DNA from: Nitrospirota bacterium
GTDB taxonomy: Bacteria; Nitrospinota; Nitrospinia; Nitrospinales; Nitrospinaceae
Direction: 5' to 3'
Assembly (NCBI GenBank): GCA_030600405.1
Contig: JAUVMD010000099.1
Span: 1 to 5,929 of the forward strand
DNA length: 5,929 nt
In this document: one piece after another, positions 1 to 5,783 of the stretch
How positions within the stretch are numbered: position 1 is the stretch's first letter
Layout of the letters: each line of letters opens with the position of its first letter
Notes under the pieces: generated by a model
Database searches by the model: none
What the model was told of the DNA's origin: nothing
What the model saw: the letters and a program-made list of their open reading frames with translations, nothing else
Made by a program: the position numbers and the translations under genes

Positions 1-2
1 GG

Positions 3-83
3 AATCCATCGTCATCCGTAGTCTCCAAAGCGGAGCTGGAGGACCGCCCTGCGACACCCGCTCCGGCAAAAATACGCCTGTAA
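3..83 (+). CDS. Possible C-terminal tail of an upstream protein (partial)
   Basis: A frame open from the window edge ends at a TAA at 81-83. It reads as a 26-residue tail that is Ser-rich at first and then Pro/Ala-rich, ending in PAPAKIRL. The sequence is GC-rich up to this stop and turns sharply AT-rich just after it, which is what a gene end followed by an intergenic region looks like. No domain can be recognised from so short a piece, so I assign no function. A second frame (2-154) is also open but runs into the AT-rich stretch and looks less protein-like. A minus-strand gene starting at 15 is a rival reading of the same bases. Confidence is low. Confidence 0.3.
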   Translation, partial: NPSSSVVSKAELEDRPATPAPAKIRL

Positions 84-174
84 GGATCAAAAATACAAAA
101 ATTTTTCAATCATCCGGCACTTATGATACCATGAGCTTAATAACCGTTTTGTGATATTTTCTTGCAAATCCAAG

Positions 175-193
175 CGCCGGAGCCTGTCCGGCG
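175..193. repeat. Perfect inverted repeat in the pckA leader
   Basis: CGCCGGA (175-181) and TCCGGCG (187-193) are perfect reverse complements around a 5-nt centre. This gives a 7-bp, almost all-GC stem in an otherwise AT-rich leader, 43 nt before the pckA start codon. It could be a protein-binding operator or an RNA hairpin. It is not a standard intrinsic terminator, because the nearest T-run (212-217) lies 18 nt beyond the stem. The right arm overlaps a weak candidate -35 element (184-189), which would suit a repressor site, but that promoter is itself uncertain. Confidence 0.45.
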
Positions 194-212
194 GCCAGAC
201 ATATCTTAAAAT
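184..212 (+). promoter_or_regulatory. Weak candidate sigma-70 promoter for pckA
   Basis: CTGTCC (184-189) and TAAAAT (207-212) are separated by 17 nt. The -10 box matches the TATAAT consensus at five of six positions, but the -35 box matches only three of six. Transcription would start near 219, leaving a leader of under 20 nt that still includes the ribosome binding site. Another -10-like box, TATGAT (122-127), has no convincing -35 partner. The region between 84 and 236 must hold the pckA promoter if the gene is not read through from upstream, but which box is used cannot be settled by eye. Confidence 0.25.
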
Positions 213-236
213 TTTTTCAAATGTTGGAGTCATCGA

Positions 237-1880
237 ATGCCTAAAAAAGTCTTGAAACATAAAGTCGGGCTGGAGCATCACGGCATTAAAAACGTCAAGG
301 AAATCTTCTGGAACCTGACCACCCCCGAATTATACGAACAAATTATAAGGAACCAGGAGGGGATAATTTCCCACCTGGGACCCGTTTGCGTGAAAACCGG
401 TGAACATACCGGTCGCTCTCCCAATGATAAATTCATCGTTCAGGAGCCCACCAGCCAGGACAATATCTGGTGGGGCAAGGTCAACAAACCGTTTGCCGTC
501 GACAAGTTTGACGCGCTGTACGCACGCGTGCTGGCCTATATGCAGGGAAAGAACCTGTACGTGCAGGATTGCCTGGGCGGTTCCGATCCCAATTACCAGC
601 TTCATATCCGCGTCATTACGGAACACGCCTGGCAGAGCCTGTTCGCCCGCAACATGTTCATCCAAATCCGTGACACGGAAAAACTGGAGAATCACAGCCC
701 GGCGTTCACCATTATTGGATTGCCCAACTTCAAAGCAGTTCCGGAAATCGACGGCACCAATTCCGAAACCTTCGTCATCGTGGATTTCAGCAAACAACTG
801 GTCCTGATCGGCGGCACCCGTTACGCCGGTGAAATCAAAAAATCGGTTTTCTCCATTCTCAATTATCTGCTTCCCCATAAATATAACGTCCTGTCGATGC
901 ATTGCTCGGCCAACATGGGGGACAAGGAAGACACCGCCGTCTTTTTTGGCCTGTCGGGAACGGGTAAAACCACCCTTTCGGCGGACTCCACCCGCAAACT
1001 GATCGGCGACGACGAACACGGGTGGAGCGAAGACGGCGTGTTCAATTTTGAGGGCGGCTGTTATGCCAAAGTAATCAAACTCAATCCAGAAGCGGAACCA
1101 GAAATATTTGAATGCACCCGGCGCTTCGGCACCCTGCTAGAAAATGTGGTCATGGACTACAACACGCGGCGGCTCGATCTGGACGATTCCAGCTTCACGG
1201 AAAACACCCGCGCAGGCTACCCGCTCACGCATATCAGCAACTCCGTGCCGGAGGGACGGGGCGGCCATCCCAAAAACGTGATCATGCTGACCTGCGACGC
1301 TTACGGCATCATGCCGCCGGTGGCCAAACTGACACCCGAGCAGGCCATGTATCATTTCATTTCCGGATACACCGCCAAGGTCGCCGGAACCGAACGGGGA
1401 ATGAGCCGCGAACCATCGGCCATTTTCAGCACCTGTTTCGGAGCGCCCTTCATGGCTCTGCATCCTTCGGTCTACGCCAACCTGCTGGGCGAGAGAATCG
1501 CGGAGCACAAGGTCGATTGCTGGCTGGTCAATACCGGCTGGACGGGCGGCCCCTACGGCGTCGGCAACCGGATGGAGATCGCACATACCCGCTCCATGAT
1601 TAACGCCATCCTGAATGGCAACCTGAAAAAAGTACAACTGAAAACCGACCCGATTTTCGGCCTGCAGGTTCCTGAGTCCTGTCCCAACGTTCCTAAAGAA
1701 GTGCTCGACCCCAGGGGCACCTGGAAAAATCCCAAAGCCTACGATGAAAAAGCCCGGGAGTTAGCGGCCCAGTTCATCGAAAACTTCAAGGAATACGAAG
1801 AAAGCGTCGGACCGGGTGTCATCGCGGCGGGACCGCAGTTACCCACCGGTAAAAAGTCCGTGATCAAACAAATCAAGTAA
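237..1880 (+). CDS. pckA: Phosphoenolpyruvate carboxykinase (ATP)
   Basis: This cytosolic enzyme converts oxaloacetate and ATP to phosphoenolpyruvate, CO2 and ADP, the entry step of gluconeogenesis; it can run in reverse to fix CO2. The 547-residue product has the usual length of the ATP-dependent family and is complete. Visible motifs are the substrate loop TGEHTGRSP (54-62, Arg60), TRYAGE (194-199), MHCSAN (221-226, metal-ligand type His222), the P-loop GLSGTGKTTLS (238-248, Lys244 and Thr245), and the family signature LIGDDEHGW (255-263) with metal-binding Asp258. TENTRAGYP (321-329) supplies the conserved Arg325. The P-loop and signature rule out the GTP-dependent family. ATG at 237 is supported by GGAG (226-229) seven nt upstream. 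pdxA follows after 44 nt without a clear terminator, so read-through into it is likely. Assignment is very secure. Confidence 0.98.
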   Translation: MPKKVLKHKVGLEHHGIKNVKEIFWNLTTPELYEQIIRNQEGIISHLGPVCVKTGEHTGRSPNDKFIVQEPTSQDNIWWGKVNKPFAVDKFDALYARVLAYMQGKNLYVQDCLGGSDPNYQLHIRVITEHAWQSLFARNMFIQIRDTEKLENHSPAFTIIGLPNFKAVPEIDGTNSETFVIVDFSKQLVLIGGTRYAGEIKKSVFSILNYLLPHKYNVLSMHCSANMGDKEDTAVFFGLSGTGKTTLSADSTRKLIGDDEHGWSEDGVFNFEGGCYAKVIKLNPEAEPEIFECTRRFGTLLENVVMDYNTRRLDLDDSSFTENTRAGYPLTHISNSVPEGRGGHPKNVIMLTCDAYGIMPPVAKLTPEQAMYHFISGYTAKVAGTERGMSREPSAIFSTCFGAPFMALHPSVYANLLGERIAEHKVDCWLVNTGWTGGPYGVGNRMEIAHTRSMINAILNGNLKKVQLKTDPIFGLQVPESCPNVPKEVLDPRGTWKNPKAYDEKARELAAQFIENFKEYEESVGPGVIAAGPQLPTGKKSVIKQIK

Positions 1881-1898
1881 ACCGGCCCAGCGACCCGA

Positions 1899-1924
1899 CC
1901 TTGAGGACCAAGGGAAACCTTATC
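1899..1924 (+). promoter_or_regulatory. pdxA ribosome binding site, partly inside a small hairpin
   Basis: AAGGG (1910-1914) lies ten nt before a GTG at 1925 and is the best Shine-Dalgarno match in the gap. It decides the start: the in-frame TTG at 1901 would make a protein eight residues longer, but has no ribosome binding site in front of it. CCTTG (1899-1903) and CAAGG (1909-1913) form a perfect 5-bp stem with a 5-nt loop, so most of the binding site would be paired. No T-run follows, so this is not a terminator. Whether the short stem matters in the cell is unknown. Confidence 0.45.
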
Positions 1925-2923
1925 GTGGAAAACCGTCCGCTCATCGCCATTACCATGGGTGACCCCTCAGGGATCGGCCCGGAAATCATCGTTAAGGGAT
2001 TGACGACCCCGCCTGATGTCTGCCGCACCGTTGTCATCGGCGATGCCGCGTGGCTCCAGCAACACGCATCGCAGTGGGCGCCGCAAATCTCGATCCGCCC
2101 CATCAAAGACCTCAGCGAAGCGCGCCACGAACCCGGCATTCTGAATGTCCTGGACCTCCACAACGTTCCTGAAAATTTGCACGTAGGACGCGCCACCTCC
2201 GAAGGGGGAAAAGCCGCCGTCGAATACATCCGCAAAGCGGTCGAGCTGGCGACAGCGCACCAAGTCCACGCCATCACCACCGCCCCCATCAACAAAGAAG
2301 CCATGCACCTGGCGGGATTCAAATATCCGGGGCACACTGAAATGCTGGCGGACTTCACGCGCACTCCGGAAGTCGCTTTGATGTTGGCAGGTGGCAGCTT
2401 GCGCGTGGTGCTGACCACCACCCACGTTCCCCTGAGTGAAGTACGAAATCTTTTGACCCGTGACCGCATTCTGAAAACCATCCGACTGACCCATCAATGG
2501 CTGACGCAGGTAGGCGTTGAGCACCCACGCCTCGTGGTGACCGGCCTCAACCCGCACAGTGGCGACGGTGGTATTTTCGGCGACGAAGAAATCGAAACGA
2601 TTATTCCAGCCATCGAAGCCGCTCAAAAAGAAAATATTGAAGTCGCCGGTCCATTCTCCGCCGATGCCTTGTTCGGCAGGATTCATGAAGCATCTTATGA
2701 CGCGGTCATCACCATGTATCACGATCAGGGCATGATTCCGGTCAAAATGGCATCGATGGACCGCGCGGTCAATATCACCCTGGGCTTGCCCATCATTCGC
2801 ACTTCGGTGGATCATGGCACCGCGTTCGACATCGCCGGTCAAGGCATCGCCAAACCGGACAGCCTGCTGGAGGCACTCAAAGTCGCCGCCACGCTCGCCC
2901 AATCTTCCCTCGTGTCCCAATGA
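1925..2923 (+). CDS. pdxA: 4-hydroxythreonine-4-phosphate dehydrogenase
   Basis: PdxA oxidises 4-phosphohydroxy-L-threonine with NAD(P)+; the product loses CO2 and is joined by PdxJ to deoxyxylulose phosphate to make pyridoxine phosphate (DXP-dependent vitamin B6 route). From the GTG start the product has 332 residues, the normal family length. Landmarks are MGDPSGIGPE (11-20), APINKEA (120-126), substrate-binding YPGHTEML (134-141), TTTHVPL (164-170), LNPHSGDGG (208-216), YHDQG (265-269) and DHGTAFDIAG (296-305). His167, His211 and His266 correspond to the three metal-binding histidines known in E. coli PdxA, so the active site looks intact. The enzyme is a cytosolic homodimer in studied species. 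The start at 1925 is chosen for its ribosome binding site; TTG at 1901 is the alternative. The stop codon overlaps the rsmA start (ATGA), implying coupled translation. A paralogue acting on related hydroxyacids (PdxA2-like) cannot be fully excluded, but the rsmA neighbour favours true PdxA. Confidence 0.95.
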   Translation: MENRPLIAITMGDPSGIGPEIIVKGLTTPPDVCRTVVIGDAAWLQQHASQWAPQISIRPIKDLSEARHEPGILNVLDLHNVPENLHVGRATSEGGKAAVEYIRKAVELATAHQVHAITTAPINKEAMHLAGFKYPGHTEMLADFTRTPEVALMLAGGSLRVVLTTTHVPLSEVRNLLTRDRILKTIRLTHQWLTQVGVEHPRLVVTGLNPHSGDGGIFGDEEIETIIPAIEAAQKENIEVAGPFSADALFGRIHEASYDAVITMYHDQGMIPVKMASMDRAVNITLGLPIIRTSVDHGTAFDIAGQGIAKPDSLLEALKVAATLAQSSLVSQ

Positions 2924-3708
2924 GAAAAAAACAACCGTTCGGCCAGAATTTTCTGACCGATCCACAAATCGCTTCCGAAATTGTCGGCCTGGCCCACATT
3001 CAGCCGGAAGGACAGGTAGTGGAGATCGGCCCCGGCAAGGGCGTCCTGACTCACCTCTTGCTGGAACAGGCCGGGTCCCTGCTGGCTGTGGAAGTCGACC
3101 CCCGACTGTGCGGACTCCTGCACCGGCAGTTCGGCAAAAATCCCAAGTTCCAACTAGTGGAAGCCAACGCCATGACCTACGACTACAGTGCCGCCGGGAA
3201 TCGCTATCAGGTGGTGTCGAACCTGCCTTATTACGCCGCCATGCCCATCATGCAACGGCTGATTCATTACAAAGATCACATCGTGGACATGACGCTGATG
3301 CTCCAGAAAGAAGTGGTGGACCGCCTGGTTGCCCAGCCGGAGACCCGGGCCTACGGCTCGCTATCGGTGTTCACTCAGTTTCACTGCCGGGTGGAGCGTC
3401 TTCTGGAAGTGGGCAAGGAATCCTTCTTCCCGCCGCCCAAAGTGAAATCGTCGGTGATCCGGCTGACTCCCCTGAAGCAACCGCCGGTAGCCGTCAATAA
3501 CCTCAAGACGTTCCACCATGTGGTGAGCACGGCGTTTTTTCACAAACGGAAAATGCTCCGGAACAACCTGAAAGGTTTGAACAAGCCGTATCAAATTGAT
3601 ATAAAAAAAATAGAAGCCGCGGGCATTCAGCTGGACCGCCGGGGAGAAACCCTGACACTGGAAGAATTCGCCGCACTCGCAAACCTGATCGAAGCGAACC
3701 ATGACTGA
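2920..3708 (+). CDS. rsmA: 16S rRNA (adenine-1518/1519-N6)-dimethyltransferase
   Basis: RsmA (KsgA) uses S-adenosylmethionine to dimethylate two adjacent adenines in the 3'-terminal helix 45 of 16S rRNA during late 30S assembly; loss of the enzyme gives kasugamycin resistance in E. coli. The 262-residue product is full length. It shows the N-terminal FGQNFL (7-12), SAM-binding motif I EIGPGKGVLT (35-44), the acidic motif II residue in AVEVD (56-60), the catalytic N6-adenine motif NLPYY (101-105), and the family's FFPPPKVKSSV segment (169-179) before the C-terminal helical domain. The start ATG sits in the ATGA overlap with pdxA and has no evident Shine-Dalgarno sequence, so translation probably depends on ribosomes finishing pdxA. 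Two A-runs occur in the gene (7 A at 2925-2931, 8 A at 3603-3610), but the frame is intact. The end overlaps the next gene by 8 nt. Confidence 0.97.
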   Translation: MRKKQPFGQNFLTDPQIASEIVGLAHIQPEGQVVEIGPGKGVLTHLLLEQAGSLLAVEVDPRLCGLLHRQFGKNPKFQLVEANAMTYDYSAAGNRYQVVSNLPYYAAMPIMQRLIHYKDHIVDMTLMLQKEVVDRLVAQPETRAYGSLSVFTQFHCRVERLLEVGKESFFPPPKVKSSVIRLTPLKQPPVAVNNLKTFHHVVSTAFFHKRKMLRNNLKGLNKPYQIDIKKIEAAGIQLDRRGETLTLEEFAALANLIEANHD

Positions 3709-5233
3709 CCGCTCGCACACAACCGGAAAAGTCGCGCTGGTCGGCGCCGGGCCCGGTGATGAAGGTCTGCTGACCCTGCGTGGCAAAGAATGGCTGGAAC
3801 GGGCAGACGTCGTTATCTACGACCATCTTGCCAATGAACGGCTCCTGCGCTTCACCCGACCGGGAACGGAACTCATCTACGCCGGTAAAAAGGAAGGGCG
3901 GGTCACGCTCACCCAGGACCAGATCAACGTCCTATTGATCGAAAAATCAAAGCTCGGCCAAATCGTCGTGCGATTGAAAGGCGGCGATCCATTCATCTTC
4001 GGCCGGGGCGGCGAGGAAACCCACGCCCTCACGGAAGCAGGCATTCCTTTTGTCGTCGTGCCAGGGGTCACCTCCTCCATCGGCGTTGCGGCTTATGCGG
4101 GCATCCCATTAACCCACCGCGACTTTTCTTCGACCCTCTCCATCATCACCGGGAGCAACGAAAAAGGTAAAGAAGATGCGCATATTGACTGGGAGAAAAT
4201 CGCCAGCCGTTCGGGGACCCTCATTTTTCTGATGGGCGCGCGCAAGCTGAAGCGCATCACAGACAATTTGATGAAGTACGGCAAAGACCCCGACACGCCT
4301 ATTGCGGTGATCCAGTGGGGCACGACCTACCGGCAGAAAACCTGGACTGGAACCTTGAACACCATCGTTGATATCGCCGCGAAAGAGAATATCAAACCGC
4401 CGGCGCTGACCATCGTGGGCGAAGTCGTTAATTTAAAACCGCACTCCGACTGGTACGAAACCCTGCCGCTGTTCGGCAAGACCCTCGTCATCACTCGCCC
4501 GGAGGAACAGTCGGAAGCTTTCATGCGCGGACTATTGGAACGCGGGGCGGAGCCTTTTTTGTTTCCCGTCATCGAAACCGCACCGCCGGAAGACTGGAAC
4601 CCGTTGGACACTGCTATTCAAAAACTGGACAGCTACGAGGGATTGATCTTCACCAGCGTCAACGGGGTCAAATTTTTCATGCGGCGTCTTAAAGAAAAAG
4701 GAAAAGATGTGCGGGAGTTGAAAGGATTGCGGCTGTACGCCATCGGACCCAAAACCGAACAGGCAGTCAAAGCATTGGGTATTAAGGTCGATGTGGTGCC
4801 GGAAGACTTCGTCGCCGAGTCGTTGATCGACAGCCTGGGAAAAGAAAATATAAAAGGAAAGAAATTTTTACTGCCACGCGCCGCGGTCGCGCGCGAAACC
4901 CTACCCGATCAATTGCGGGCACAGGGCGCTACCATCGATGTCGCCCCGGCCTACCGGACCGTCCGCCCGCAGACCGATACCGGTGAATTGATTCTCCGTT
5001 TAAAAGAGGGAAGCATTCATGCCGTCACCTTCACCTCATCCTCCACTGTGACGCATTTTATGGAACTGATCGGCGAGAAACTCAAACCGCAACTTGCGAA
5101 AGTCGCCGTCGCCTGTATCGGTCCTGTCACCGCCAAAACGGCGGAGCAAGCCGGATTGAACGTCGATATCATGGCCGAGGAATACACCGTCGACGGCCTG
5201 ATCGCGGCACTGGAAAAGCATTTTGGCCGATAA
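3701..5233 (+). CDS. cobA-hemD: Fused uroporphyrinogen-III C-methyltransferase / uroporphyrinogen-III synthase
   Basis: This 510-residue protein joins two consecutive tetrapyrrole enzymes. The C-terminal HemD half closes hydroxymethylbilane to uroporphyrinogen III; the N-terminal SUMT half adds two SAM-derived methyl groups to make precorrin-2, the branch to siroheme and cobalamin. SUMT (about 9-245) shows GAGPGD (15-20), RLKGGDPFIFGRGGEE (91-106), PGVTSS (121-126), GIPLTHRD (134-141) and LMGARKL (177-183). After a short linker with LPLFGK (255-260), HemD (about 258-510) shows VITRPEEQ (263-270), FTSVNGV (317-323), AIGPKT (347-352), LLPRA (390-394), FTSSST (444-449) and IGPVTA (473-478). The precorrin-2 dehydrogenase/ferrochelatase domain of CysG is absent and must be encoded elsewhere. 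Such fusions are known in several phyla. One mild oddity is Ser152 after ITG, where many relatives have His. ATG at 3701 overlaps rsmA by 8 nt with no strong ribosome binding site, so coupling is likely. Confidence 0.95.
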   Translation: MTDRSHTTGKVALVGAGPGDEGLLTLRGKEWLERADVVIYDHLANERLLRFTRPGTELIYAGKKEGRVTLTQDQINVLLIEKSKLGQIVVRLKGGDPFIFGRGGEETHALTEAGIPFVVVPGVTSSIGVAAYAGIPLTHRDFSSTLSIITGSNEKGKEDAHIDWEKIASRSGTLIFLMGARKLKRITDNLMKYGKDPDTPIAVIQWGTTYRQKTWTGTLNTIVDIAAKENIKPPALTIVGEVVNLKPHSDWYETLPLFGKTLVITRPEEQSEAFMRGLLERGAEPFLFPVIETAPPEDWNPLDTAIQKLDSYEGLIFTSVNGVKFFMRRLKEKGKDVRELKGLRLYAIGPKTEQAVKALGIKVDVVPEDFVAESLIDSLGKENIKGKKFLLPRAAVARETLPDQLRAQGATIDVAPAYRTVRPQTDTGELILRLKEGSIHAVTFTSSSTVTHFMELIGEKLKPQLAKVAVACIGPVTAKTAEQAGLNVDIMAEEYTVDGLIAALEKHFGR

Positions 5234-5264
5234 CACCTCACCTACTAACTTATTGAAAATAAAT

Positions 5265-5330
5265 GCCCTGTCATCCTGATTAAAATCAGAATTCTGGGAA
5301 AAATTGTGTGCCCATCCGCCGCAGGGCTCT
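5265..5330 (+). terminator. Possible folded element or terminator after cobA-hemD
   Basis: GCCCTG (5265-5270) pairs perfectly with CAGGGC (5322-5327). Inside lie CTGAT/ATCAG (5276-5280 with 5285-5289, loop TAAA) and TGGG/CCCA (5295-5298 with 5311-5314). The result would be a small three-way fold starting about 30 nt after the cobA-hemD stop. It is followed by a mixed A/T stretch (5331-5343) rather than a clean T-run. It is placed where a terminator for the pckA-to-hemD transcript would be expected, but it is a poor match to a classic intrinsic terminator, and the short stems could be chance. Confidence 0.25.
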
Positions 5331-5337
5331 TAAAATT

Positions 5338-5365
5338 TTGTTTCAACTCTGAAAAAGGGTACAAT
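5338..5365 (+). promoter_or_regulatory. Candidate sigma-70 promoter for the parvulin gene
   Basis: TTGTTT (5338-5343) and TACAAT (5360-5365) are spaced by 16 nt. The -10 box matches consensus at five of six positions and the -35 box keeps the important TTG. Transcription would begin near 5372, giving a leader of about 30 nt that contains the GAGGG ribosome binding site (5389-5393). The surrounding DNA is AT-rich and non-coding. This is the best promoter candidate in the window and suggests that the parvulin gene and the following gene form a new transcription unit. Confidence 0.5.
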
Positions 5366-5402
5366 TTCTTTCATCAATTATATTCACTGAGGGAACTGTT
5401 GT

Positions 5403-5756
5403 ATGTCCATGCGAGCCATCCGCGTCAGCCATATACTTTTGACCACCGAAGATTTGGCTCAAACGATCTGCGATATGCTGAAAGAGATTGACAACCGCGA
5501 ACTGCTGTTCAAAACGTTCGCAAAGTTGGCGAAAAAATATAGTGCCTGTGGAACCCGCGACAAGGGCGGCGACCTCGGGTTTCTCGAGTTCAACACCAGC
5601 GCCAAAGAACTGGAAGACGCTGCCAGGGAATCACCTCTTGGCGAAGTGGGCGGACCAATACAAAGTAAATTCGGGTACCACCTGTTTATCGTCACCGAAG
5701 AGGAGCAGATGGGCGATACGGGGATCGATGGTATTCATCAGTTTACTCTCCGGTAA
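5403..5756 (+). CDS. Small parvulin-type peptidyl-prolyl cis-trans isomerase
   Basis: The 117-residue product is a single parvulin (rotamase) domain, which would catalyse cis-trans isomerisation of peptide bonds before proline. It has no signal peptide or membrane segment, so it is probably cytosolic, like E. coli PpiC (Par10) and unlike SurA or PpiD. It shows VSHILL (8-13), FAKLAKKYSAC (39-49), the hallmark KGGDLGF (54-60), LGEVGGPI (79-86) and KFGYHLFIV (89-97). Aligned by eye to E. coli Par10, catalytic-type His10, Cys49 and His93 are kept. However, the segment that normally carries the M-V-P-x-F substrate pocket reads SAKEL (66-70), so prolyl binding may differ. About 20 residues follow the usual domain end, rich in Glu, Asp and Gly at first. 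ATG at 5403 is supported by GAGGG nine nt upstream; the in-frame ATG at 5409 is too far from it. The next gene follows after 27 nt. Confidence 0.85.
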   Translation: MSMRAIRVSHILLTTEDLAQTICDMLKEIDNRELLFKTFAKLAKKYSACGTRDKGGDLGFLEFNTSAKELEDAARESPLGEVGGPIQSKFGYHLFIVTEEEQMGDTGIDGIHQFTLR

Positions 5757-5783
5757 TTCCACCTCCCTGTGGGTCCCAGCCTC

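Noticed and set aside
152..166. TTGCA at 162-166 as the -12 part of a sigma-54 promoter
   Set aside because: The required GG about 10 nt upstream of the GC is absent (bases 152-153 are TG).
330..1019. A 229-codon open frame on the - strand inside pckA
   Set aside because: It is antisense to conserved PEP carboxykinase sequence, with no plausible motifs or ribosome binding site; a shadow of codon bias.
1112..1603. A 163-codon + frame inside pckA
   Set aside because: The translation is rich in Arg, His and Ala, typical of an out-of-frame GC-rich reading, and it overlaps essential pckA sequence.
1967..2965. A 332-codon open frame on the - strand opposite pdxA
   Set aside because: It mirrors pdxA almost end to end, contains no recognisable domain, and is explained by the GC-rich codon use of the real gene. 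PdxA motifs on the + strand are unambiguous.
3603..3610. Run of eight A in rsmA as a possible programmed frameshift site
   Set aside because: The in-frame product is full length and well conserved to its end, so no shift is needed. No stimulatory structure was seen. Slippage remains possible but unsupported.
4546..4560. GGC-GGA-GCC followed by six T in the hemD half, resembling a terminator
   Set aside because: The stem is only 3 bp and lies inside an intact coding region, too weak for termination.
5306..5491. A 61-codon + frame overlapping the start of the parvulin gene
   Set aside because: It crosses the candidate promoter and ribosome binding site, has no similarity I recognise, and is out of frame with the clear parvulin domain.
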